From Parastagonospora avenae f. sp. tritici 18332-5 (Eukaryota > Ascomycota > Dothideomycetes > Pleosporales > Phaeosphaeriaceae): a stretch of 64,000 nt of DNA. This document shows, piece by piece, positions 1-10,883 of this stretch. Each line of letters begins with the position of its first letter. Position 1 is the first letter of the stretch. Location of the stretch: contig JAFJTR010000012.1 in the NCBI GenBank assembly GCA_022559985.1, positions 372,001 to 436,000 on the forward strand. Reading direction: 5' to 3'. Position numbers and translations under genes: made by a program. The notes below the pieces were generated by a model. The model did no database searches, was not told the DNA's origin, and saw nothing but the letters and a program-made list of their open reading frames with translations.

Positions 1-857
1 ACGATACCACCCGCACATCTGGTGCACCGGTCCAGAGCATGGTCTGGCCTTCTGCCATTGACACCATCAACCATGTCTCATTCAACCAGGTCGAGACTTC
101 GATACTTGCATCTTGCGCAACAGATCGTGCCGTCATTCTGTATGATCTTCGCACGAATATGCCGCTCCACCGCACAGTTCTCAACTTTGCGTCGAATTGT
201 ATCGCTTGGAACCCCATGGAAGCATACAACTTTGCTGTTGCCAATGAAGATCACAACGCTTATGTGAGTATCCTCGCGACCTGGCTAGTAATTCTTTGCT
301 GACAGTTCTAGATATTCGACATGCGAAACATGAAACGCGCGTTGCAAGTGCTCAAGGGCCACGTCGCTGCCGTAATGAGCGTCGAGTTCAGCCCAACAGG
401 AGAAGAGTTGGTAACAGGCTCCTACGACCGCTCGGTTCGTCTCTGGGAGCGACAAAAGGGTCATGCACGCGATATCTACCATACCAAACGCATGCAGAGA
501 GTCTTCTCGGTCGCATGGTCGCCGGACAACAACTACGTCCTCAGTGGTTCTGACGATGGCAACGTGCGTCTTTGGCGTGCAAGAGCTTCGGAACGACAGG
601 GCGTGAAGTCGTACGCTCTGCAGCAGAAGCTTCAATACGATGAAGCGCTCAAAGAGCGATACAAGCATATGCCTGAGATCAAGCGCATTGCCAGGCACAG
701 ACACATCCCCACCACCGTCAAGAAGGCTGGCGAAATCAAGGCTGAGGAACTCAAGGCAATCAAGAGAAGGGAGGAGAACGAGAGGAGGCATACGAAGAAG
801 GGCCAGACTCGACGAAAAGCAGAGCGCGAAAAGATGGTGCTGGCAAGAGAGCAATAA
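1..857 (+). CDS. SOF1: Sof1/DCAF13-like U3 snoRNP WD40 protein (3' part)
   Basis: This is the C-terminal part of a WD40 protein whose 5' end lies outside the window. The exons are <1..263 and 312..857, with a 48-base GTGAGT...CTAG intron. The visible part contains the last WD repeats, with motifs such as GSYDRSVRLW and GSDDGNVRLW. It ends in the basic Sof1-like tail rich in Lys, Arg and Glu (RHRHIPTTVKKAGEIK, then a charged helix). In the known family this protein binds the U3 snoRNP/SSU processome in the nucleolus for 18S rRNA maturation, and in animals it also serves as a CUL4 substrate receptor. The distinctive tail makes this family more likely than a generic WD40 protein. The stop is TAA at 855-857. 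The reading frame stays open to the left edge, so the gene continues beyond position 1. Confidence 0.93.
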
Positions 858-1195
858 TTTTCACATTTTGTGGTATCATCAGCATAGCGTCGGCGTTTTT
901 CGGTTTCCACAACATGGAACATTGTAACCATGACACTAGAGATCGTATCGTATACCCACCAAATACTCTCTGTCATCATTCGATTTTGGGTTTCTTTTGG
1001 CTCAGCACGTGATTGATAAGATTGCGTCATGGTAGATCCGCAATGAAGTTCGACATAGGGCGCGTCTAGCTACAAATAGCCGAGCAGAAGCCGGGACCGC
1101 GAGTATACAAGTAAACGGCAGCTGTCACTGCGCCCAAGGCTCCAGCCACATTATCCGATACAGTTGAAAGTTAGACGGGAATCACATTCCACATC
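858..1195. other. Intergenic, nothing recognised
   Basis: This is the 338-base spacer between two genes on the same strand. I see no RNA gene, repeat or convincing ORF. It must hold the 3' UTR of the Sof1-like gene and the promoter of the hydrolase that starts at 1196. Confidence 0.5.
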
Positions 1196-2250
1196 ATGGC
1201 TGCCGCAAAATCGCTTAATATCCAAAATGACAAGTTCAACACCCTCGGTCTCAAGACCGTCACAGACAGTGAGCAGATTGTAAGCTACAGTCGAGGTCTT
1301 GATACTGCGTCCGAGAAGAATCCAATCCTCGTCTTGATTCATGGATATCCTTCGTCAGCATACATGTAAACACCTTCCATTCTGTCCCTCTATACCCAGT
1401 TTGTCTGACCTCATACAGGTGGCGCCTTCTAATCCCACTCCTCCCAAAGAATGCCCCAATCTTCTGCCCGGACCTCCCAGGCTATGGCGGCAGCAAACCT
1501 CTCCCCTCCATGGACAAGCTCAGCGTCGGAAAAGCCATCCTTGCCTCTCTAAAACGCCAGCTCCCCTCCTCAACAACCGTCCCAATCATCCTAATCGGTC
1601 ACGACCGCGGCGCACGCATCTCGCACCGCCTCACCGTCAGCAAAATCCCCGGCTTCTCCATCCTCGGCGTCACCATCATCGATATCGTGCCCACCAGCAC
1701 GCAATGGCACAACGCGTCCAACTCGCCCGCCAAAGCCGCCAAGGAAGTCACCGGCTACTTCCACTGGCCCTTCCTCGCCAACGTCGACCTAGCAACCCGC
1801 ATGATCACCGCCTACGGCGGTGACAAATGGTGCTGCGAGATGATCGAAGCGTGGTCTGGGTCCAACGCGCAGGGCCTGCAGAAACTCCAAAGCGACGATA
1901 GTTTCGCAGTGTATGCGGGCTTCTTCGAGGATGAAAGTGTGGTAAGGGCCAGCTGTGAGGATTACAAACATGGTGCGACGACGGATTTGAAGTTGCAGGA
2001 GGAGGATCAGGAGGAGGGGAGGAAGATTGATATACCGCTGTTACTGCTGTATGCGAGCGATTTGATCGGCAAGAGGTATGATTTTAGCACAGTTTGGAAT
2101 GGGTGGGTCAAGGAGGGTGTGCAGATTACGAATCATGGGTTGGGAGATGGGATTGGGCATTTTGGGGCGGAGGAGGCGCCCGAAGAGTGCGCGAGGGTAA
2201 TTGGGGAGTGGTTGGGCGGTTTGGGTATGGATGGTGGTGCGAGGTTGTAG
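1196..2250 (+). CDS. Alpha/beta hydrolase, epoxide hydrolase/haloacid dehalogenase-like
   Basis: Two exons, 1196..1365 and 1419..2250, give 333 residues. The intron (GTAAAC...CATACAG, 53 bases) splits the codon for Met56. The oxyanion-hole motif HGYP lies near residue 50. The nucleophile elbow is GHDRG with Asp near residue 119, as in epoxide hydrolases and fluoroacetate dehalogenases rather than the Ser of esterases. The catalytic His is in GHFGAEEAPEE near residue 304, a context typical of this branch. By family knowledge the Asp attacks an epoxide or C-halogen bond to form an ester intermediate that is then hydrolysed. The natural substrate cannot be told from sequence. There is no signal peptide, so the enzyme is probably cytosolic. 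The start is the first ATG in the frame and the length is normal for the family. Confidence 0.88.
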
Positions 2251-3067
2251 GGGTGCAGTGGTCACATTGTACCGAAATCAAACTGGTAGAGCTCGTCAAT
2301 GCTGCATCGATGAAGGTACTTCAGCGGTGGTGCGAAGTTTTAGGGGGTATTGATTACTTTGTATCATGATCCAACTGTTAGAGCTCCTTAATACTGTATC
2401 AATTGAGGTACTTCAGTAGCTCTTGGGTAGCTTTCAGCAGAATGAACGCTCATGCGCCCTGGACAAGACTGACAAATCAAGGCCTGGTAGGTAATAGTGT
2501 AACAAAGGTTTGTTTGGCATGTTACATTTCAATGCTTTTCTGGACTTAATTGCCATTTTTCAATGCTGTGCGTATGCTTGTGCGTATTGGTGTAATAGTG
2601 CGGCTAGCACGGTGTGATGTCAAAGTGGGACTCACCTGCCCTTTCAGGTCAGAAAAGGCAACGCGCAGCTCTCGTCCTTTCTCTCTCACGACCCTGTCGC
2701 TTTGCGATGCCTATTCGAGCTAATGATGGCCTCTGGCCACTGGTATTGGACCGGGAAGTATGATAAGCCATGCTGTTTGTAACCCCATGACCTGGAAATA
2801 TGCATATACACGGAATGAACGCGCCCAGGGGTCAAGCCAGGTAGGTCGCCTTGCCACCGTAGGCAAGGCCACATCGACATGAGTTACGACTACACATCTA
2901 GTAACGGACATCCACCTCCGGTCCGAATCAACTCAACGCACTTTGGGTACTGACAACGTCCTAAAATGTCAATCGCTAGCAGATCTCCTCCTCGGTTCGC
3001 TCGGCGGCGGCCCCTTGAATTAGCAAGATAGCTCGATCCCTCGATCTATGCCCTCTATCAGTTTCTC
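2251..3067. other. Intergenic with a short imperfect direct repeat
   Basis: No gene is recognised in this spacer. It includes the 3' flank of the hydrolase, a 48-base imperfect direct repeat (2277-2324 and 2369-2416), and the unclear 5' boundary of the broken HET gene that follows. Confidence 0.5.
2277..2416. repeat. Imperfect direct repeat, two 48-base copies
   Basis: Copies at 2277-2324 and 2369-2416 share about four fifths of their bases, including GAGGTACTTCAG/AAGGTACTTCAG at the end. Most differences are transitions. The repeat lies immediately after the hydrolase stop codon, so it may be a duplicated 3' UTR segment. Confidence 0.6.
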
Positions 3068-5426
3068 TTGGAACGTCCATCTATAGCCAGATGTGAGGAT
3101 GCTTTGGATCGTTCAATCATATTCACTCTGGAAACGGTCTCCAAACGCTGTCGACTGTGTGAAAAACTTGGTCATTATGCCGGCCATGGATCTGTCGAGG
3201 TCAGGATATGCTTCAAGATCATTGAGATGCACTCGACCTATCAACCAAATCTCCCAACCGATCTCACTCGCTGTTACATTGGAGTAGGAAGGTATGCCAT
3301 GGAGCAAGATCACAGACATCTACAGTACGGTGAATGGAATCAAGGAATCAACGTAGGTCCTGTGGCCCGAAGCTCACTTCGAGATGTCTCAAACATCTCA
3401 CCCGAGCCTGTTGCCCTCCCCATAGTCTCTAGCAGTACAGGAGATCGGAAAGCGCTGGGTATGATACGCTGGTAGATGCGCGAATGTTTGGGGAACCATA
3501 AGATATGCCATACTCTTGTTGATCATCCCGTTGGTGGCAAGAGCCGCATTGTATCGCGCCTGGTTTCTGTTGAGAAAAGGGGTCGACTAAGATTGATTGA
3601 GCCTGACCAGGCGGACAGGGCAAGAACGTCCCGGCGACTACTATATGCGACGCTTACTCATAAACGGGGATGCAAAGGCCTACCGGTTTTGACCCGAGCG
3701 ACAAAGACACCTCAAGCAGGAGGATTGACCTCTTATCACTACCACGAACTTTCCAGGATGCTATTCGGGTTTGCCAATTTTTGGCTATACCATATCTTTG
3801 GATAGATACGCTCTGCATCATGCAAGATGATAAGATCGAAAAAGCACACGAAATCGCCAACATGGGCCAAGTTTATGCACATGCTTGTCTAAACATTGGA
3901 GCCCTGGCCGCAGCCGAAATGTATGAGAACGACGGTCTTTTAAGTAACCGTAGCGGTTATGCGGAAGTGTTGGTAGGGTCTTAGCACTAGTGCTGAAAGG
4001 AAATAACGATAACTAGGAATGCATTCTGTTCGGTGATTGTTCTTCATTCATGTTACGGAGGAGGAAAACTATAGAAGAGATAGGCTCAGGGGTTCTGGTC
4101 TGAGCGCTGCTTGGACGCCGCGATCAGCGCGTCTAACCGCGTGACCGAAATCAGTGCGCCTAATCGCGTAGCTGAGGTATTGACGATACTTGTGATCCGA
4201 CAGGAAGAGTATAATCCAATCTGCGCAAGATTACGACGCAGCGACTTCGACGAATTATGCTATATCGGGGATCCCGATCCACCTGAGGGTCTTAATTCCT
4301 CCGCCTTGATGTCACGCGGTTGGGTATTACAGGAGCGACTTCTGAGTCCATGCTCGGCCTATTTCGATGTCGACGAACGTCGATGGGTATGCTCCGAACT
4401 TCTTGCTAGCGAGTTCTACCCCAGCAAAGCGCCCTATGAATGCGACGCACAGCATAAACCATGCCTCTGGGGAGACCAGGCACCCTTCCGAATAGGAAGT
4501 CTTCTCTTACATTCCCGAAATATTGCTGGTCGTCAAATCACATCATATAGCAAGGCCTGTGGCGATGTTGGTCGAGCAAGTACCAATGCTGGATGAAGGT
4601 AGTGGAGGTCTTCTCGCGCTGTAATCTTACGCATTCGTCAGATGGTTTACTTGCCGTCTCTGGACTCGCGAAGTATTTTGCGCACGAATTCGATGATGGG
4701 TATCTTGCCGGATTATGGAGAAAAGACCTCTTTCATGAACTCTTATTGTATGTAGATGGCTTTCGTGAGCAAATAGGGACGGGAAACACTACCCAGACTT
4801 GCACAGGTAGTTACTTAAGTGGTGGACCACACATCACAAGTACTAACTCTAGCAGCACCCTCGTGGTCATGGGCTTTCAAACCATTCAGCGTCAGATTAT
4901 ATTCAACTAATGGGACCGAGCATTTGAACTTTTCGTTCCCACCGCCCAAGTCCTCGATTCCGCTATATCTCTCAGAGACAATGATCCAACAAGCAATGTG
5001 TCAGGAGGCCACGTGGTTTTATCGGGTCCCGTGTGTCGAACAAATCCAGTCTTGAGAACTACTAGTGCCGGTCACCACCAATCCGGAGGGCACTATAGAT
5101 ACCCTGATTGCCAATCCGAATGGTACGATAGACGATGTGGTTTGTATACAGATGACAATCCGAGTATCAAAACGTATCATTTCCGCATGGGCTATACACT
5201 TTATCGGCGCAACGACTTTTACCCCCAATGGCAGGAAATAAAAGTGGGTATTATTCTCGAATCACTTGATGAGGAGACCGGTACATACAAGAGAATTGGC
5301 ATGTTCGCACACCCATTGCCCAACATCATTCCACATGATCGGGTCGTACCCATGCCTTGGGAATGCAAAGAATTTGTTTCCTTCGATCCTACGAATTACG
5401 AATGTCACACTGTAAAGATTGTATGA
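3068..5426 (+). pseudogene. HET-domain protein pseudogene split by a solo LTR
   Basis: These are remnants of a heterokaryon-incompatibility (HET) protein. In order I see a Cys-rich N-terminal part with CRLCEKL, the ECLGNHKICH stretch, an ATLTHKRG stretch matching the usual ATLSHRWG, then YLWIDTLCIMQDD, LMSRGWVLQERLLSPC, LLAVSGLAKYFA, PSWSWAF (after a probable intron ending ACTAACTCTAG), and a C-terminal block GHVVLSGPV...GIILESLDEETG. The reading frame is broken in several ways. There is a TAG at 3473-3475, a frameshift near 3670, an LTR at 3968-4202, a shift near 4570-4600 and another between 4890 and 4940. Removing the LTR with one copy of its target duplication rejoins the flanks in a single frame. 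HET domains trigger incompatibility cell death in fungi, and this copy is almost certainly non-functional. Confidence 0.85.
3963..4207 (+). mobile_element. Solo LTR (Ty1/copia-like) with GGAAG target duplication
   Basis: A 235-base element occupies 3968..4202. It begins TGTTGGTAGGGT and ends ATCCGACA, so it has TG...CA ends and short near-inverted termini (TGTTGG/CCGACA). It is flanked by the perfect 5-base duplication GGAAG (3963-3967 and 4203-4207). A second copy lies at 5493-5696. There is no internal retrotransposon sequence, so this is a solo LTR left by LTR-LTR recombination. It carries an extra internal duplication (27-base units near 4122-4175) that the other copy lacks. It interrupts the HET pseudogene. 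Confidence 0.88.
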
Positions 5427-5487
5427 CACCACTTCCAACATACGGCGGAGCACGATGAGGGTTATTGGATATCCTCAATATACTCAA

Positions 5488-5701
5488 CTATCTGTTGGTA
5501 GGGTTTTGCACTAGTGCGAAAAGGAAATAACTATAACTGCATTGTATTCGATGGATTGACTTGGATTGATTTTATGTGAAGGAGGAGAACTACAGAAGAG
5601 ATGGGCTCAGGGGTTCTGGTCTGAGCGCTGCTCGGACGCTGCGATCAGTGCGTCTGATCGCGTAGCTGAGATATTGACAATATCTATGATCCGACACTAT
5701 C
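5488..5701 (+). mobile_element. Second solo LTR of the same family with CTATC target duplication
   Basis: A 204-base element at 5493..5696 is clearly homologous to the LTR at 3968-4202. Both start TGTTGGTAGGGT and end ATCCGACA, and both share the block GGCTCAGGGGTTCTGGTCTG. It is flanked by CTATC at 5488-5492 and 5697-5701, a perfect and different 5-base target duplication. This shows an independent insertion rather than the other end of one retrotransposon. Confidence 0.85.
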
Positions 5702-5823
5702 ACTCGTTGTTGTTCTGCGATGGGGCGAAGACATTCGGGTCGCATCAACGCGAACCACATTTGGAGCAGTACTTTACCAAAATGTATCACAATTTCTATA
5801 ACGTTCTACTAATTGTTGCCGTG

Positions 5824-6357
5824 TCTTGAATATGTTTGCGCTACTCAAATTTTCACTTTATTGAACTATAGTCTATTGAAGATATTCAGCCTACCACATC
5901 ATCCGAACCCCATTTTTCACGTCTGCGACTATAATTTACAATGATGTTTCCAATGGCTTACGTATGATAGTACATCTTGGATGTGTTTGCGCTATCCAAA
6001 TTTCCATTAGATCGAACCATAGTCTACCGAAGATATCCAGCCTGCCCAATCCTGCGGACGATACTTACAATATCTCTAATCAAAATTCACGGTGATCCTG
6101 TGAAAACCCTACGTCCAATGATGCGTCCTGAGTATCTTCGCGCTATCAAGATATCCAAGAAATCAAACCAAAGTGCACCGAAGATATCTAGCCTACCCAA
6201 TTCTGCGGAGTATAGTCACAACATCTGCGACCAAAACGTACAATAATTCCCTAAACTGCTTACATCTGACAGCATATCCTGGATGTATTCGCGCTACCGA
6301 CACTTCCACTAGATCGAACCAAACCAAAGTCCACCAAAGATATACAGCCCCCTCAAC
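5824..6357. repeat. Degenerate tandem array, ~150-base units, about 3.5 copies
   Basis: Units start near 5824, 5974, 6125 and 6277 (the last is partial). Each carries the same ordered landmarks: GGATGTxTTYGCGCTA, TTCCAYTAGATCGAACCA, CGAAGATATCCAGCCT, CCCAATYCTGCGGA, and a run ending near TTACRTCTGA. Copies differ mostly by transitions. A fragment with CGAAGATATACAGCCTTGG recurs at about 7486, beyond the following gene. No coding function is evident. Confidence 0.75.
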
Positions 6358-6451
6358 CCCCTCGAACCACACAACCCCCATTCACAAGCCTTTCCCTCGG
6401 CCCCAAGCACCACACAACTAGCGCAATACGCACAGTCCTCCATTAATTTCA

Positions 6452-6459
6452 TATAAATA
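6452..6459 (+). promoter_or_regulatory. Candidate TATA box of the 2EXR gene
   Basis: TATAAATA lies about 100 bases upstream of the ATG at 6557 and is followed by a C/T-rich leader. The position fits a fungal TATA element. No transcription data are available here. Confidence 0.4.
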
Positions 6460-6556
6460 CCTGAATTTCGCCCCATTCCCTCCATCACCTCTATCCCCCC
6501 ACACAACTACACACTCACACATATATTTCCATCACGATTGTGCCAGACATACAAAA

Positions 6557-7438
6557 ATGTCTCCATCTACCTTCCATAACTTCTCTCTCCTCCCTACTGA
6601 GATACGAGGTCTCATCTGGCACCACAGCATGCCCACCACCACCACCCTTCACGTCCGCGAAGGTGCGGATTTGGACGTAACGTCAATTTCCTCTCCGCCA
6701 GGCAAAGCACTCGCCTCCAGGGCCTCACGCTCTGCCTATCTCTCCGCCGGCTTTAAGTTATACAGCATCTACACAACAGAAGACTGGGCCGACATCGCCG
6801 TTAACGACAAGAGCACAATCTAGCTCATCATCACGCCGAGTGAAAATCCAAAGGCAAGTTTTAACATCATCTGAACCGAGCTGCAAGTCGTTCTCTACGA
6901 TGCGCTACCTGTATTGCAGAGACTGCACATTGTATGTAGTGAGCCAGAGTGCTTGGTGCGGCTGTGGATGGCGCCGGAATCCGGGCTCGTGGGGCCAGGC
7001 AAGAGTCATTGGGATGAGGAATTGTTTGGGCGCGAGGGCGTGGCTTCGGATCGCGGCTACCGCGAATCCTTACGCGCCGATTTACGGGTAACTAGCAGCG
7101 TCGCTACCCTGAGAGAATTGGAGAAGGGGGATGGAGAGGCGGTTGAGAAGTGGGGATTGGTGGAGGAACGGTTTGTGTAGGGGTTTGGTGTCGGGGCTAA
7201 GTTTAGCTCGACCAGGGTTCTTGCGCAGGAGTGTGAAGAGGTGTATGGGAGTGTGGAGGACTGGGAGGAGATGGTGACTGGTGTTGTGAGTGTGGCGGCG
7301 GGTGCGGAGCCGTTGACGGAGTAGGCGATTGAGAGGTTCATTCAGGAGACGGGGTGGGTCCCGAAGAAGTTGACGCCGAGTAGCGAGTATAGTGTAGAGG
7401 TGGAGTACGATGGCGAGCTGTGGCTTACGGTGGGCTGA
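6557..7438 (+). pseudogene. 2EXR-domain protein pseudogene, four in-frame stops
   Basis: One reading frame runs from ATG 6557 to TGA 7436-7438 (293 codons). It has four internal stops and no frameshift: TAG 6821-6823, TGA 6872-6874, TAG 7178-7180 and TAG 7322-7324. The start (FSLLPTEIRGLIWHHSM) matches the 2EXR motif found in many small fungal proteins of unknown function. The middle reads LQRLHIVCSEPECLVRLWM and the end VEVEYDGELWLTVG, both protein-like. All the stops could come from single C-to-T or G-to-A changes (for example CAG to TAG, CGA to TGA). Decay by point mutation alone suggests RIP-like damage or a recent loss. The upstream TATAAATA and leader are preserved. Confidence 0.75.
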
Positions 7439-7622
7439 AGGGTTTCATGAACTTGAGAGCTCGTAGTAATATCATGCATTGCGCCGCGAAGATATACAGC
7501 CTTGGTGATCAGTGAATTGATTTGAGTGTATCCTGTATACCTTCACAGCCTTGAGAAGAGTTGATCCACTATCATCAGACATTTGAATGTATACAGGATC
7601 CGCTAAGACGATCCTGTCGGAT

Positions 7623-9880
7623 TCAGATTATGGTGATTTCCTCGCGCTCCAGAGACTGCGGGCCAACCACGTCCGCGAACTCCGGATAATGTCTTGTTCC
7701 CTCCACAGTCCACGGATGAATGAAGCAACCAATTCTTCGGGAAGTTTTGGCCCTCTCTTGTGATCTTTTTAGAATCAGGCCCATTATGTGTCCGCGTTGC
7801 TTTCCATGCCGCTCGTCAAGATCGTAGTCATATACGCTCTTCTGATATCGGTCATGGTAAGCTAGCATGCAGTACCATGACCCGCGAACGTCTGTTTTTA
7901 CATCGCACTTCTGCCTTCTGTCGAACTGCTCGTACGGATGTCCTCGCTGAGTGATCATGTAGCCAGATGGCCGCAGGTGGCAGCGAAGTGTGATCTGCCC
8001 AGCAAGTATACGGCCCATAGGATCGCTACCCGCGAGCTCGAGACTATGGCCGATATACTCAGCCGTATATATCATGTTGTCTCTCTCACAAGGGCTATCC
8101 GAGAGGCCATGTCGCGCTGTGATGAACTCCACAGCGGTGGCTACTGAAATCCACGACCACGAAGGGGCTATCTTAGACTGTAAATACGTTGCAAGTCGAC
8201 TTCAGTTTCCTTATGAGGAGAACTTACCTATGTGCCCCGGAGAATGCGATGTGTAGTCAAAGCCTGTACGGTTCTCATACTGCCAATCGACATTCCATAG
8301 CAGACTTGATATTACGTCGTTCTACCAGAGAGCAAGAAGATACTTATCTTCAAGGACTGAACCGGAAGCCTTTGCTAGACCCGAAATCGCAGGTAGTACG
8401 TCGGTGTATTAAGTCAATTGACATCTGGAAAACACCATGCAGACATGACGCCATCTCTCATACAGCTCCGTCTTCCTGTATTTGGCAGTATGTTGAAAGT
8501 CCTCTGAATCTAGAAGTCTGGATAACTTATATGACTGGTGAATCCCTCAATCGGGGGACGATCCTCGGGACCAAGGTATGCCCCTGGGAAATATTTCGTT
8601 AGCCAGCATGTCATGGCACTCCCAGGATCGCACATCATCAAAGTGAATTGATCTGGGGCTCAGCATCTGTTCTTGCAGGACCCACCCGTGCGACATCAAT
8701 GATTCGGAGCCCAGTACTTCTATCGTGTTGTGGTGATACGCGAGGTAGACAATTGCCTGCCCATTTCGATGCACCGGGACATGAAATGGCAGCAAACGTT
8801 TATGATCACTCTCATAGCACAGTCCCCGTTCTGGAGCATCAGCCGCTCCGGCCGCTCCCAAGTTGAGATACGCGTTCATGTAGATGTTGCCCATATTTGC
8901 AATTTCCTTCTCGCAATCTGTGATATCATTTTGGATGAGGCAAAGTGCGTCAATCCAAAGATAATGAATAATGAAGCAATGACATACTTCCACTGCATCG
9001 CGAAACACCTTTGTTATACTAGTGACAGGTATCCTGTTTTGCAGCTCAAGGAGATTTGCCTTGAGTAACAGAGGCACATTCGCTGCCGTGCTCCACCTAT
9101 GGCTTAGAGTCGCATAGCGAGGTGATGGTTCGTTGATGAGCTGTTCCGTCAGAACTAAAACAGGATCTCCCACAGGCCGCACCTGGATCAGTCTAGTTGG
9201 CAAGGTCAGATTTCGCTTTCCTGATTCAAGGTGCTGGCAATGCATTCATCTAGCCAAGCCTTCATGGCCGCAAGTCGTAGATCACTATTACAGTGTGAGG
9301 CGATAGAACACGACACTGGAACGTTGAGAGGATCAATGGCATGAAGTCGATCCATCTGCATCATGAGCTGGCCGTTGATAGACGTGTAAGGCCCCAAGTA
9401 CAAATACATGTCCAATTCTACCATGCCCAATAAGATCTTTCTTTCCTGGATGTCTGAAGTCTTATCATTGGTCTGCATCCTGCGCACTGATGATTGTGCA
9501 CTTGGTTCGTATAGCACAGCTGGGAATACGAGTTTGTCTGTATCACGCGTCGAAATCTTTTCTTGGCATAAAAACCTGTGGAACCAGGTGCAAAGCGGAC
9601 ATCTACTTTTCGTGGCTGCGCGTACTCGGTGAGTGTAATAGGTCGTATCCGCTCTTCCATGTAAGTCTTCATTTGGTCGAATCAGAAGCCCGCGGCAAGT
9701 CTCACACAAAGCCTCCAATGTCTCCTCCTTGGACAAATGCTTGAACGGGGCCGTAATGGACATGTTATCGCTCGCCATGTCTGCGTAGCGTTGCTGAGGC
9801 GGTGGAGCAGAAATGTCGTCTAACACCCAGTCGCGAAGAGTTGATGCAATGGGTTCAACGGCGAACGCTCCGTCAAACAA
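7623..9880 (-). pseudogene. Second HET-domain gene, frameshifted, minus strand
   Basis: Read on the minus strand from ATG 9880 this is a HET protein. The N-terminal zinc-ribbon-like pairs (CETCRGLL, CPLCTWF) come first, then RLIQV, ATLSHRWS, YLWIDALCLIQND, IANMGNIYMNAYLNLG and LMSHGWVLQEQMLSP. An APSWSWIS block follows a likely GTAAGT...TTACAG intron near 8180-8235. The C-terminal block (GRILAGQITLRC, GLILKRS) ends at 7623. The frame shifts near 9206-9245, where the frame from 9880 ends just after WLDECIAS and the next frame carries HCQHLESGKR. A stop follows at 8547, and the segment 8140-8540 is not open in any one frame. It has the same family architecture as the HET pseudogene at 3068-5426 but opposite orientation. 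It is probably dead, although the first shift could be a sequencing error. Confidence 0.78.
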
Positions 9881-10883
9881 TTATCGCCTTGTAAACAACA
9901 GAGGGAGGGACTTGCTTGATATCGTCTGGAGGCAAGAGCACTTCATACGAATGAAGAGCGTACTGATTCAGGGAATGAAGTGAAGAGGAAAGGACAAGGA
10001 ATATTCACAAGCTAGCACTGAGACATTGTAGCGGGGTTATCAGGTGACGTACGGCGTCAAACAAAGTGGGAAGGTGCTACACGTACGCCGCAACAGCGCA
10101 TTCGAACGACAAGAGAAACACGGCACGGTATCAACCTACCTCCACCTCATGACAAGGCTCTCACACATCGTGAAAAGGATCAGGAATTATTTAAGACACA
10201 TTGTACTCCAATAGCACGCTATACACGAAGCAGTAACGAGTGTACAGATTTTGACGTGACGCACTATATCCCTGACAATTGCCTCCAATGTTAATAACTT
10301 GAGTTTATGCTTGACCTGAAAAGGCATGTCAATCTTGGTGTGATCTCAGTCTTTCCTCCCGTGACACGATTTGTTACAGTACAAGTTGTTGGGAATGACC
10401 TTTCTGTCAGTCTAAACCGTGTGTCGAGTATGGTCTTTTTCTCGTTATGTGGAGTGGGGTGTTGTTGACTCTGAAGAGTCTGCTTCGTGAGGTTGTAGTT
10501 GGGGAGGGTATGGTGTGGTGGTTTGGATGATAAAGCAAACGCTCCGGGAAATGCTGCAGATGCTGATGTGATGCTGAACGCTGGGAAGGGGGCAAAAAAA
10601 GGGAGTCGTAGAAGGGTCGTCGAGAGCGATTTAGCAGTAGCGTTATTAGGCCAAGGGATTTCCGGTGCTGGGCGGACGTTGTCTAAAGAACGTGATCAGG
10701 GAAAGAGGCATGTGCTGCTCTTCACCTAAGCTGTCCGATCGTCGAACCAGATATCCACTTGTTCCAAAAGTGCGCTGTACTGCTAGACGCATCGAATGAC
10801 TCGACTACGACGGCAATGCAAACGGAAAGAGCAAAAATAGACAACGCAAGAACACGGACGGCCCACCCCGTCGAGTCCAGATG
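9881..10883. other. Intergenic, nothing recognised
   Basis: About 1 kb separates the minus-strand HET remnant from the 3' end of the next minus-strand gene. There are only short, unsupported ORFs and no repeat or RNA gene I can name. The HET gene's old promoter would lie just above 9880. Confidence 0.5.

Noticed and set aside
3968..5696. One retrotransposon bounded by the two LTRs
   Set aside because: Each LTR has its own different 5-base target duplication, and the DNA between them is HET-gene sequence, not gag/pol.
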